In this document: piece by piece, positions 18,056 through 25,762 of the stretch
How the letters are laid out: the number at the start of each line of letters is the position of its first letter
Numbering within the stretch: the first letter of the stretch is position 1
Assembly: GCA_022838965.1 (NCBI GenBank)
Contig: JALHDK010000002.1
Coordinates: 1-45,926, forward strand
Direction of reading: 5' to 3'
DNA: 45,926 nt
DNA from: Actinomycetales bacterium
GTDB taxonomy: Bacteria; Actinomycetota; Actinomycetes; Actinomycetales; Actinomycetaceae
Position numbers and translations under genes: made by a program
The notes under the pieces: model-generated
The model's database searches: none
What the model was told of the DNA's origin: nothing
The model's input: the letters and a program-made list of their open reading frames with translations, nothing else

Positions 18056-18072
18056 CCTACCGGCCCCGCCCG
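18038..18072. repeat. 14-bp direct repeat at the hppA 3' end
   Basis: ccggccccgcccgc occurs at 18038-18051 and 18059-18072 (21-bp period), flanking the hppA stop codon and the point where the opposing TadE-like gene should end. Confidence 0.8.
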
Positions 18073-18454
18073 CAGGGCGCACTGGTCCCGCACGCGCGCT
18101 CGCGGTGGCTCGCAGCGGGGACGGACGGCCCGTGACCCGGACCGGGACCACGGCCGTCACGCGCACGTCCGGGGCCTCGATCACGCAGGAGGCCAGCGCA
18201 GCCCGGTTGAAGGCCACAGCCCGTCCGGCTGCCGCGCACGCCGGACGCCCGTCGGCGAGCGCCCTCGCCCCCGCGAGCGCACCCAGGTCCGCGGCCACCT
18301 GCGCCGTCGCGCGCGCCTGCGCCGCCGCGAGCAGCAGGAACCCGGCTGCGGCCAGCGAACCCACCACCGCGAGAACGGCGAGGACCACGACCGTGCCGGA
18401 GCCGGACTCACGGTTCCGGGATCGCGACGGCTTCTCCGCGCACACGCACCTCAC
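18056..18454 (-). CDS. TadE/TadG-like (Rv3654c-type) pilus protein, end uncertain
   Basis: About 133 residues before the convergent hppA gene begins. After a short head comes SGSGTVVVLAVLAVV leading into one TM helix and QVAADLGALAGARAL, the hallmark of the Rv3654c TadE-like family (AADLAALAGA). Family proteins are about 120-130 aa and end just after an ARAGP-like tail; here that tail is present near 18090 but no in-frame stop follows, and the frame stays open antisense through hppA to 15701. A stop (TAG, 18057-18059) exists in another frame, so a small frameshift is likely. Start is GTG at 18454 or 18445, overlapping the tadE end. Confidence 0.6.
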
Positions 18455-18761
18455 CCCACTCCCCCAGACCGCGCACCGGGAGCGTCACCCGCACCCGAAC
18501 CACCTCCCCGCCTGTCATCTCGACCGTCGCGTCCGCACCGGCGATCTGGTGGACGACCGCCCGGATCTCGGCGACGTCGGCACCGAGTGACGCGGCCCGC
18601 GCCCCCGCCCGGGCCGCGTCACTCGCCCGGAGCTGCGTGATGCCCCCCATCAGGACTCCGAGACAGAACAGGAGCACGAGCACGACGGCGGGCAGCGCCA
18701 CGGCGAACTCCGCCGTCACCGCGCCGCGCTGCCCGCCACGCCCGGCCCGACTCTCAGACAC
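18408..18761 (-). CDS. TadE-like pilus assembly protein
   Basis: A 117-aa pseudopilin-like protein. Near the N-terminus GAVTAEFAVALPAV leads into a single TM helix, the TadE signature, then an Ala-rich helix (DAARAGARAASLG) and a beta-rich tail. TadE and TadG are minor pilins of Tad/Flp pili. The GTG start at 18761 lies inside the stop region of the DUF4244 gene (8-bp overlap). It belongs to the minus-strand Tad cluster 22238-18056. Confidence 0.83.
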   Translation of the reverse strand: MSESRAGRGGQRGAVTAEFAVALPAVVLVLLFCLGVLMGGITQLRASDAARAGARAASLGADVAEIRAVVHQIAGADATVEMTGGEVVRVRVTLPVRGLGEWGEVRVRGEAVAIPEP

Positions 18762-18969
18762 TGACCGACAGGGCACGCGAGACGATGTCCATGAGGGCGC
18801 CGCGCACGGCGTCGGACCGCATGACCGACAACAGCAGCAGGGCGAACGCCACCGCCGCAAGGATCCCCACCGCGTACTCGGCGCTCACCATGCCGCGCGG
18901 GTCGAGCAGTGCCTCCCACCGTTCCCGCATCCGGCGGAGCGGTGGCTGGACGAATCGATAGACCTTCAT
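18754..18969 (-). CDS. Flp-type major pilin (DUF4244)
   Basis: A 71-aa small pilin. A basic leader (about 26 residues) ends in Gly26, followed by MVSAEYAVG: cleavage after Gly26 would place Glu at +5, as prepilin peptidases require, and a hydrophobic helix of about 20 residues follows. The start ATG at 18969 has a near-perfect AAGGAGGTCCTG ribosome-binding site, stronger than any other in the cluster, as expected for the abundant structural subunit. No prepilin peptidase gene is visible in the window. Confidence 0.82.
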   Translation of the reverse strand: MKVYRFVQPPLRRMRERWEALLDPRGMVSAEYAVGILAAVAFALLLLSVMRSDAVRGALMDIVSRALSVSV

Positions 18970-19091
18970 CAGGACCTCCTTCACCTTCGGCCGGTCGTCC
19001 GGCTCGCCTTCAGCCTCGCCCGTGCGGGGCGCCCACCCCGTGGACGCGGCTCCCAGCTGTGGACGGCGTGACGCTCGGTGGGGCTGTGGAT

Positions 19092-19619
19092 TCACCCGCC
19101 GAGCAGCTCCACGCCCGTCGAGAGGAGAACGGGCACCACGCCGATGGCGATGAAGGCAGGCAGGTGGCACAGCCCGAGGGGGAGCACCAACCGCACCCCG
19201 AGGCGACCGGCGGCCTCCCGAGCCCGCCTGTCGCGGGTGGCGAGCGCGGCGGCACGGGCCCGTTCGAGCAACGGCAGCGGGTTGGCACCGTCGCGCCACG
19301 CCGGCTCGAGGACCCGGGCAATCGCGCTGCGTGGGACGCCCTCCCAGGCCTCCTCCCAGGCCGCCCCGAGGAGCAGCAGCCGCCCCACGCGCGCCAGCTC
19401 CGGCGACCCCCACACCCGCCCCACGCTCTCCACGGCGCGCGGGATGGCCACCCCGGTTCCGAGTGCGGCCGCGACCAGGTCCAGCAGCAGCACCGGATCC
19501 GGGTCGTGCCGGGTCCGGCGCGGCCGCGGACGGCGGGTGGAGGGCGTGTCCCCGTCGGCAGCGGGTCCGAGGTGGGCCACGGCGGCCAGGAGGCCGAGCA
19601 CCAGGAACAGGACGCTCAT
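19092..19619 (-). CDS. TadC-like type II secretion F-family membrane protein
   Basis: A 175-aa inner-membrane platform protein of the Tad pilus. A short N-terminal hydrophobic stretch, a middle region with DPVLLLDLVAAALGTGVAIPRA (split across the GspF-F fold) and two C-terminal hydrophobic segments around the motif LPLGLCHLPAFIAIGVVP match T2SF-domain TadC proteins of actinobacteria. ATG at 19619 overlaps the tadB stop by 4 bp. A 122-bp gap with no clear signal separates it from the pilin gene. Confidence 0.8.
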   Translation of the reverse strand: MSVLFLVLGLLAAVAHLGPAADGDTPSTRRPRPRRTRHDPDPVLLLDLVAAALGTGVAIPRAVESVGRVWGSPELARVGRLLLLGAAWEEAWEGVPRSAIARVLEPAWRDGANPLPLLERARAAALATRDRRAREAAGRLGVRLVLPLGLCHLPAFIAIGVVPVLLSTGVELLGG

Positions 19620-20245
19620 GGCACCGCCAGGGACTCGCTCCGCGCGCGACGGACGAGCACCAGGGTCCACCGCACCCCGAGGCCGTAGAGGAGGCACCCG
19701 CCCAGACCCACCAGGGTGCCGAGGCCCCCGCCGAGCAGCTGCCCCAGGGGATCCGCCCCGACGACGGTCCCGAGCAGTAGTCCGAGAGCCGGCAGGGTCG
19801 CGAGGAGGCGTGCACTGGCCACCGGACCGGCCAGGGCCGCACGGCGGGCGGCGTCGTCCGAGTCGGACTGCGTGAGTGCGGCGGCACACCCGTCCAGCAT
19901 GTCGGCGAGGGGTGAGCCGAGTTCGTGGGCCAGCCGGGCGGCCGCGCACGCACCGAGCGTCGCTGAGCTCGGCGGGAGGGCCAGCAGGGCGTGGGGGACG
20001 CCGTCGTCGTCGATGCCCTCGGGAAGGGCCCAGCGCCGGGCGGTGAGACTCCATGCACGCTCGGTGGTCGCCCCTGACCTCAGCCGGGTGGCCACCTCCG
20101 CGACGAACTCCCCGACATCGACGGTCCGCCGCGATCGCCGGGCCCAGCGCGGCCTGCTGGTTCGCCACCGGTGCCAGCCGCCCCGCGGGGGTGGCGAGAC
20201 CGCCGCCACCCACACCGCCAGGGCGACAACCGTCAGCACGACCAT
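19616..20245 (-). CDS. TadB-like type II secretion F-family membrane protein
   Basis: A 209-aa platform protein. An N-terminal TM (about 2-18), a cytoplasmic T2SF region beginning VGEFVAEVATRLRSGAT with the ELGSPLADMLDG helix, and C-terminal TMs around 165-200. It starts 13 bp inside the 3' end of the broken tadA frame and overlaps tadC (ATGA), so the genes were organised to be translated together. Confidence 0.8.
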   Translation of the reverse strand: MVVLTVVALAVWVAAVSPPPRGGWHRWRTSRPRWARRSRRTVDVGEFVAEVATRLRSGATTERAWSLTARRWALPEGIDDDGVPHALLALPPSSATLGACAAARLAHELGSPLADMLDGCAAALTQSDSDDAARRAALAGPVASARLLATLPALGLLLGTVVGADPLGQLLGGGLGTLVGLGGCLLYGLGVRWTLVLVRRARSESLAVP

Positions 20246-21291
20246 CGCCGGGCGAATCGCTCCCAGCCGTCCTGGGGACGGCCCCCACGGAGCACGACGC
20301 GCACGTGTCCCACGCCGTCCCGGAGGCCGATCTCCCCGATCTCGGCCACCTGACGGCGCCCTGCGCTGCGCTCGAGGAACACGACGGCGTCCAGGGCCGC
20401 CGCCGCCTGCACCGCCACGGCACGATCATCGAGGCCCGCCAGGGCCCCCAGAGCGCCGAGGCGGGCGGTGAGATCGTGCGAGGAGTTGGCGTGCACCGTG
20501 AACCAGGAGCCGGGATGCCCGGTGTTCAGCGCGGCGAGGACGTCCCGGATCTCCGCGCCGCGTGCCTCCCCGAGCACGATCCGGTCCGGACGCATGCGGA
20601 GCGCAGCGCGGACGAGGTCGGCGAGGTCCACCAGCCCGGTGGCCTGGACATTCGCCTGCCGGGCCTGCAGGTGCACCACGTGCGGATGATTGGGACGGAG
20701 TTCGCTCGCCTCCTCGATGCAGAGGATGCGTTCCCGTGGGTCCGCGAGGGCCAGCAGGGCCGCGAGCAGGGTCGTCTTCCCGGTCGCGGTGGCCCCCGCG
20801 ATGACCACGTTCGCGCGCCCCGCGACGAGCGTCATACACCTGTTTGTCGTCTGGGGCTTCGTGTATTACCTGCTGGTCAACCTGGGCGACCTGATCGCGG
20901 TGGCCAGCGGGGGGAGCACGGCGTGCAGGCGTGTTCCGCCCGGCAGCACCCCATCGACGATCGGTGCGGCGTCGTCGAGGCGCTGACCGCTCAGCGCCGC
21001 CAACCGCACCGCCATCGCGCGGACCTCGTTCTCGTCGCCGAGGTCGACGGCGACCGGTTCGAGTCCGCCCCCGCGGTCCACCCACACGCGGCGGGCGTGC
21101 ACGACGACGTCGGTCACCTCCGGGTCCTCGAGCAGGACCTGCAGGCGATCGCCGGCCCCGAGGAGATCCCGGGTGCTGCGGTCCCGGGCCTCGAGCAGGC
21201 GGGGCGCGGACAGCCCGGCGTTCGGGTCCTCGCCGACCGCACGTGCCACCGAATCGCCCGCCGCCACCCGGCCGCGGACGGTGGCGATCAC
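20233..21291 (-). pseudogene. TadA/CpaF-type pilus ATPase, interrupted
   Basis: The N-terminal half (GTG 21291 to a TAA at 20866-20868) has the NTD landmarks VTDVVVHARRVWVDRGGGLE and GTRLHAVLPPLA. The C-terminal half (from 20835) has Walker A GATATGKTT, the Asp box IEEASEL, Walker B LRMRPDRIVLGEARG and the His box ALNTGHPGSW..VHANS. Both halves are in one frame, split by a single TAA. The linker between them is about 14 codons shorter than expected and unrelated to the family; its DNA is visibly less G+C-rich than its flanks. A functional pilus motor is unlikely unless the stop is an assembly error. Confidence 0.78.
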
Positions 21292-22238
21292 GCGAGCCTC
21301 GCGGCAAGCGCATGCGCCGCGGTCATGACGGCGCCCCGCCTGCGATCCCCGGGCTGGACGGCGGGCCCGGTGTCACGCTCCGTCCCGAGCGCGACCACCG
21401 GCGTGCCCAGCTCGCGGGCGACCTCGCCGGCTCCCATCTCGCCGCCGGTCCGGACCACCGCGTGCAGGGTGGTCGCGGCGGGCAGGAGTCCGCGCAGTAC
21501 GTGCCAGGCATCGACCTCCGCCGTCCGGCCTCCCAGCACCACCACAACATCGCCGCAGCAGCACGCGAGGTCGGTCTCGCCCGCGAGCGTGGATCGCGGC
21601 AGGTCAACGATGGTGACGTCGTGGGTGCGTGCGAGGGCGTGCGCGACAGGGGCGAACGGTGCGTTGACGGTTCCCCGGTGATCACCGGTGGCCACCCGCA
21701 CACGTTGCCACACCGGCAACACCGAATCGAGACGGTGGGGAAGCAGCGGTCCCGGCTCGGCGGCGAAGTCGGCCCACCTCTGGCCGCCGGCGAGTCCCAG
21801 GCGCTGCGCGAGCCCGGACACGGGATCGGAGTCGAGGAGGGCGATCGTGAGTGGACGTTGCGCGAGACTCCGGGCCAGCCCGGCGGCGAGGGTGGTGGTC
21901 CCCAGGCCGCCCGCCAGCCCCACCACCCCCACCAGTCGTCCCCCGGGGGCCTCCGACCCGCCGAGCCAGGCCAGGATGTCCTCGCGCCCGTGCCGCAGTG
22001 ACACGACACGATCCGGCCAGGACTCGCCCACCCGAGGTGGCACATCAACCCCGAGCCCCACCCCGAGCGCCTGGCGCGCCACCCCGCGGGGCAGGGGCAC
22101 CGTCGTCACCACCCGGTCAGCGGGGGTGGGAGAGAAGTGCCAGGTGCGAACACTCGTGAAGGGCACGCCACTGAGTTCCGCGAGTTCGACCAGCTCCTCG
22201 CTCTCGAAGGGGTCCACGATCACGATCCGGGTATCCAT
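21288..22238 (-). CDS. CpaE/TadZ-like (Ssd-type) MinD-family protein
   Basis: A 316-aa protein: an N-terminal receiver-like portion, then a MinD/ParA-type ATPase fold. The P-loop region (108-116, LAGGLGTTT) lacks the invariant lysines, as in the septum-site-determining (Ssd, Rv3660c) and CpaE families. DSDPVSGLAQRLGL and TIVDLPRS follow the ParA pattern. TadZ/CpaE proteins localise Tad pilus machinery. ATG at 22238 (an ATG six codons upstream is an alternative); the stop overlaps tadA by GTGA. First gene of the cluster, reading toward hppA. Confidence 0.82.
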   Translation of the reverse strand: MDTRIVIVDPFESEELVELAELSGVPFTSVRTWHFSPTPADRVVTTVPLPRGVARQALGVGLGVDVPPRVGESWPDRVVSLRHGREDILAWLGGSEAPGGRLVGVVGLAGGLGTTTLAAGLARSLAQRPLTIALLDSDPVSGLAQRLGLAGGQRWADFAAEPGPLLPHRLDSVLPVWQRVRVATGDHRGTVNAPFAPVAHALARTHDVTIVDLPRSTLAGETDLACCCGDVVVVLGGRTAEVDAWHVLRGLLPAATTLHAVVRTGGEMGAGEVARELGTPVVALGTERDTGPAVQPGDRRRGAVMTAAHALAARLA

Positions 22239-22296
22239 GCGGCCACTGTGCCGCATCGGATCCCGCGCGCGCTCCGGCGCGGGCTGGGCCTGTGGA

Positions 22297-22917
22297 TCAG
22301 GTGGCGCCAAGCCCACCCGTGGCGGGCTCACCGGTGGACGGGGCACCCCGGGGGTGTGACCGCCGGGCGTACTGGGCGGTGTAGCGCCACACGGCCATGC
22401 CGGGTGGCCAGGACCGTGGCGTCAGCCCCGCCTTCAGCCAGAGATGGTCGAGGAACCGGGTGGCGTCCGGGAGCTGCTCCCACACTGAGGGCAGGAACGT
22501 CGCGGCGTGATGCCCGGCTTCAATGAGCAGCCCGTCCACACCGGGACGAACCGCGGCCCGCAGCTCATCCCACCCGCGGACGGGGAGCGGCTCCATCGGC
22601 GAGAGCACGGAGACCGCGACGTCGAGCCGCGGCACCTCCGCGATCTCGACCGGGGGGAACCGCGGATCGTGGAGCGCCGCCGCCCGGGCGCGGTCGGCCA
22701 CGGTCACGACGAGCGGCTCCACCGCTGCGAGGGTCCCGATGCACCCCCGCAGCCGGCCGTCCAGCTCCAAGGTGACGAACGCGGCCCCCGGTCTGCGCAG
22801 GGGCGGCGCGTACTCCTGGGGATCGGGTACCCACGCCCGCCCCTCCACGACCGCGAGGGTGAGTGACCGCTCCGCGACGTCGAGGAGAGTGTCCAATGCG
22901 CGCTCGTCGAGGCTCAT
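22297..22917 (-). CDS. amrA: AmmeMemoRadiSam protein A (AMMECR1 family)
   Basis: A 206-aa AMMECR1-domain protein. Characteristic stretches are FVTLELDGRLRGCIGTL (the LRGCIG hallmark), RARAAALHDPRFPPV, and VDGLLIEAGHHAATFLPSVWEQLPD. The human homologue is the AMMECR1 disease gene; the molecular role is unknown. Bacterial genes of this family usually sit with a MEMO-like gene and a radical SAM gene, as here. The ATG overlaps amrB's stop (ATGA) so the trio is translationally coupled. The last ~20 residues are low-complexity. Confidence 0.93.
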   Translation of the reverse strand: MSLDERALDTLLDVAERSLTLAVVEGRAWVPDPQEYAPPLRRPGAAFVTLELDGRLRGCIGTLAAVEPLVVTVADRARAAALHDPRFPPVEIAEVPRLDVAVSVLSPMEPLPVRGWDELRAAVRPGVDGLLIEAGHHAATFLPSVWEQLPDATRFLDHLWLKAGLTPRSWPPGMAVWRYTAQYARRSHPRGAPSTGEPATGGLGAT

Positions 22918-23711
22918 CTGATCTCGAAGCTCCCGTATCCCACCACGCGATCGCGCGGACCTGCGGTGTCCCCGGAGGTGCGCAGATCGAGGAGCTCGAC
23001 CCGCTGGCCGTGCCTTCGGGCGAGTTCGAGCGCCCCGCGCACGGGCACGAAACCGCACGCCTGATCGCTGCGCAGCTCCTCCCACGCCGCCCGCTGGATC
23101 GCATCGGCGGTCGTGCGGTCACGCTGTCGCGCCGTCGCCAGGTCCAGGTAGTGACTGAGATCGCTTGAGATCACCACGAGGGTGCCGGGGACTCCCCAGA
23201 CCGGCTCGAGCGCGTCAGCGACCGCCGCGGCGGAGGCAGCCCCGGCGACGATCGGCACGAAGGTCCAGCCTGGCGCGAGGACGCGCTGGAGGAACGGCAC
23301 CTGGACCTCGACGCTGTGCTCGGGGGCGTGCGCCTGGTCATCGACCGTCACCCAGGTCCGTTCGGCGAGGAGCTCGCAGGTGTCGCGGTCGATGGGAACG
23401 ATCCCCAGCGGTGTCGCGAACCCGTCGGCGGAGGACAGGGCGAGCCCCCGCACGGGAACGTGGTGGGCGGGCCCGACCGCGACCACCCGCCTGACCACCT
23501 CGCGCCAGGGCCGCAGCCGCACGTACGCCGTCGCCGCGGTGGGCCCCGAGTAGATGTAGCCGGCGTGGGGGGCGATCAGGGCCACCGGCGGGCGCTCGCC
23601 CGACGGCGCCGTCGTCGCGGTGTCGAGGAGACGGTCGACCATCCGCTCGAGCTCGTGCGCCGACCCGGGGTAGAACATGCCGGCGACCGCGGCCGGCCGG
23701 ACGCGCCTCAT
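22914..23711 (-). CDS. amrB: AmmeMemoRadiSam protein B (MEMO1 family)
   Basis: A 265-aa MEMO-family protein related in fold to LigB-type extradiol dioxygenases. Putative metal/pocket residues are H49 in IAPHAGYIYSG, H83/H84 in GPAHHVP, H132 in APEHSVEVQVPFLQ and H187 in SSDLSHYL, with a Cys at about 238 in DQACGF. It overlaps both neighbours by 4 bp (amrS upstream, amrA downstream). The reaction is unknown; conserved histidines suggest a bound metal. Confidence 0.93.
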   Translation of the reverse strand: MRRVRPAAVAGMFYPGSAHELERMVDRLLDTATTAPSGERPPVALIAPHAGYIYSGPTAATAYVRLRPWREVVRRVVAVGPAHHVPVRGLALSSADGFATPLGIVPIDRDTCELLAERTWVTVDDQAHAPEHSVEVQVPFLQRVLAPGWTFVPIVAGAASAAAVADALEPVWGVPGTLVVISSDLSHYLDLATARQRDRTTADAIQRAAWEELRSDQACGFVPVRGALELARRHGQRVELLDLRTSGDTAGPRDRVVGYGSFEIR

Positions 23712-24793
23712 CGTGACCCCCCGAGGTGGACCGGACGACGGCGTGGTCCCCAGCTTCCGGGAGGCCCGTCGAAGACGCCGGCGATCTGGGTGCCACACAC
23801 CGTGCAGTGGCCGTCACCGGTGAGCCGGTAGCTGAGGATCTGGTACCAGTCCCGCTCGATGACGGCGTGGCCACAGCCAGGGCAGAACGTCGTCCCGCCC
23901 TCCAGATCCCGGACGTTGCCGGTGTAGACGTATCGGAGGCCGTTGCGCATCGCGATTCTCCGGGCGCGGGTCAGCGTGGCCGGGGGTGTGGGTGGCACGT
24001 CCCGCATCTTGTAGTCGGGATGGAACGCGCTGAAGTGCAGGGGTACGTCCGGGCCGAGATGTTCCGCGAACCACGTGGTCATGGCATCGATCTCGGCGTC
24101 CGAGTCGTTGTACCCCGGGATCAGCAGGGTGGTCACCTCGAGCCAGCAGTTCGTCCCGGCCACATACTCGAGGGTGTCCAGGACCGGCTGCAGGTGCCCC
24201 GCACAGACACGGTGGTAGAAGTCCTCGGTGAAGCCCTTGAGGTCGATGTTGGCGGCGTCCATGTGGGCGAAGAACTCCTCCCGCGGCCCCGGGTTGATGT
24301 ACCCGGCGGTCACCGCGACGCTCTTCACTCCCAGCGCGCGGCACGCCTTCGCCGTGTCGATGGCGTACTCGAGGAAGATCACCGGGTCGTTGTAGGTGTA
24401 CGCGACGCTGTCGCAGCCGTGGTCAACCGCGGCACGGGCGATGGCTTCCGGGGAGGCCTGGTCGGCGAGGGTGTCGACCTCGCGGCTCTTGGAGATCTCC
24501 CAGTTCTGGCAGAACTTGCAGGCCAGGTTGCAGCCCGCGGTGCCGAAGGAGAGCACCGACGTTCCCGGGAGGAAGTGGTTGAGGGGCTTCTTCTCGATCG
24601 GATCGACGCAGAAGCCGCTCGACCGGCCGTAGGTGGTCAGAACGATCGCATCGCCCTGCCGGGCTCGCACGAAGCACAGGCCCCGCTGGCCCTCATGCAG
24701 TTTGCACTCCCGCGGGCACACGTCGCACCGCACCCGACCGTCGGGAAGTCGCGTCCACCACGTGGTGGGGAAGGCGGTGGAGATCGTGGTCAC
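23708..24793 (-). CDS. amrS: AmmeMemoRadiSam radical SAM enzyme
   Basis: A 361-aa radical SAM protein of the PflA-like branch. Fe-S triad C88-x3-C92-x2-C95 in GCNLACKFCQNW, then YTYNDPVIFLEY and SAFHPDYKM. Extra Cys sets occur at the N-terminus (CDVCPREC..C, 23-40) and C-terminus (CPGCGH and CTVCGTQ), so additional clusters or zinc are possible. GTG at 24793 is chosen for its GGAG site and because the family N-terminus fits. It is the first gene of the amrSBA operon, which reads toward the Tad locus. Confidence 0.93.
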   Translation of the reverse strand: MTTISTAFPTTWWTRLPDGRVRCDVCPRECKLHEGQRGLCFVRARQGDAIVLTTYGRSSGFCVDPIEKKPLNHFLPGTSVLSFGTAGCNLACKFCQNWEISKSREVDTLADQASPEAIARAAVDHGCDSVAYTYNDPVIFLEYAIDTAKACRALGVKSVAVTAGYINPGPREEFFAHMDAANIDLKGFTEDFYHRVCAGHLQPVLDTLEYVAGTNCWLEVTTLLIPGYNDSDAEIDAMTTWFAEHLGPDVPLHFSAFHPDYKMRDVPPTPPATLTRARRIAMRNGLRYVYTGNVRDLEGGTTFCPGCGHAVIERDWYQILSYRLTGDGHCTVCGTQIAGVFDGPPGSWGPRRRPVHLGGSR

Positions 24794-24887
24794 AGCTCCA
24801 CGCTGCACCCGGGCGCCGGGCCCGCCAACGGCCCTTGGTCCCAGGTCCCCGGCCGCGCGGGGACGGTCCCCCGCCACCCGTCTCGGC

Positions 24888-24893
24888 TACCCT
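24888..24893 (+). promoter_or_regulatory. Putative -10 element (TACCCT) for the HAD gene
   Basis: TACCCT fits TANNNT and lies 24 bp before the ATG, with GGGAGG between. The amrS start is about 95 bp away on the other strand. Confidence 0.45.
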
Positions 24894-24917
24894 GAGAGGA
24901 GTGCGACGGGAGGTGTG

Positions 24918-25682
24918 ATGACGAAGGCGGCGGCATTCTTCGACCTCGACAAGACGATCCTCGCCACGTCGGCGTCGCTCGCCCTGAGCCGGCCCCTTGT
25001 CCGTTCCGGTCTCGTCTCCCACCGCGACATCGCCCGCTCGGCCCAGGCGCAACTCGCCTACCTGCTCCTCGACGCGTCGCACGAACGCAGCGAGCGCATG
25101 CGGGCGGCCCTGTCCGAGATGGTCACCGGCTGGTCTGTCGCCGAGTTCGACCGGGTCGTCGCCGACGCCCTGGCCACCGAGATCGAACCGGTCGTGTTCC
25201 GGGAGGCCCTGGACGCGATCAGCCTGCACCACGCCGCGGGACACGACGTGGTGATCGTCTCCGCAAGCGCCGAGGCGATCGTCCGTCCGATCATGCACCT
25301 CCTCGGAGCGGACGGAATGATCGCCTCGCACCTCGAGACCCGGGACGGCCGGTACACGGGCGTGATCACCTCCTACAACTACGGTGCAGCGAAACCGGCC
25401 GCGATGGCGGAGATGGCGACCCGCCACGGGTGGGACCTCAGCGAATGCTGGGCGTATTCGGACTCCATCACCGACGAACCGCTGCTGCGGGCGGTGGGGC
25501 ACCCGGTGGCCGTGAACCCCGACCGGGCCCTCGCCCGGATCGCCCGCGCGGAGGGCTGGGCGATCCGCAGCTGGCGAAGCCCCGTCCCGCTGACCCGCCA
25601 CTCCCGGCCGTGGACGGCGATCGCCGTCGTCGCCGCCGCGCTTCTCGTGACGGCGTGGATCGTCCGACGCCGACGGCGCTGA
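24918..25682 (+). CDS. HAD-IB family phosphatase (SerB-like) with C-terminal membrane anchor
   Basis: A 254-aa HAD hydrolase. Motif I is FFDLDKT (D9, D11), motif II VIVSAS, motif III Lys in GAAKPAAM, motif IV YSDSITD. This is the HAD-IB/PSPase-like group that in actinobacteria borders the Tad cluster (Rv3661 position). A hydrophobic stretch near 228-247 followed by RRRRR suggests a C-terminal tail anchor. The physiological substrate is not evident; serine phosphatase is only one possibility. Confidence 0.88.
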   Translation: MTKAAAFFDLDKTILATSASLALSRPLVRSGLVSHRDIARSAQAQLAYLLLDASHERSERMRAALSEMVTGWSVAEFDRVVADALATEIEPVVFREALDAISLHHAAGHDVVIVSASAEAIVRPIMHLLGADGMIASHLETRDGRYTGVITSYNYGAAKPAAMAEMATRHGWDLSECWAYSDSITDEPLLRAVGHPVAVNPDRALARIARAEGWAIRSWRSPVPLTRHSRPWTAIAVVAAALLVTAWIVRRRRR

Positions 25683-25736
25683 CCGGAAGTCACCTCCACC
25701 TCGGCGCGCCGTCCCTGCCGGCCGGGAACTGGTGAC

Positions 25737-25742
25737 TACCGT
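25737..25742 (+). promoter_or_regulatory. Putative -10 element (TACCGT)
   Basis: TACCGT, TANNNT type, 20 bp before the next ATG with CGGAGG between. Confidence 0.4.
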
Positions 25743-25762
25743 GGAGATGAACGGAGGCATGT

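Noticed and set aside
15701..18056. Continuous minus-strand frame opposite hppA
   Set aside because: Its sequence is His/Gly/Asp/Arg-rich shadow coding of a very well-conserved pump, so I accept only the TadE-like head as real.
20690..20986. Plus-strand frame with hydrophobic stretch inside tadA
   Set aside because: Flanked by antisense tadA coding on both sides and without SD; kept as a clue to the interruption, not as a gene.
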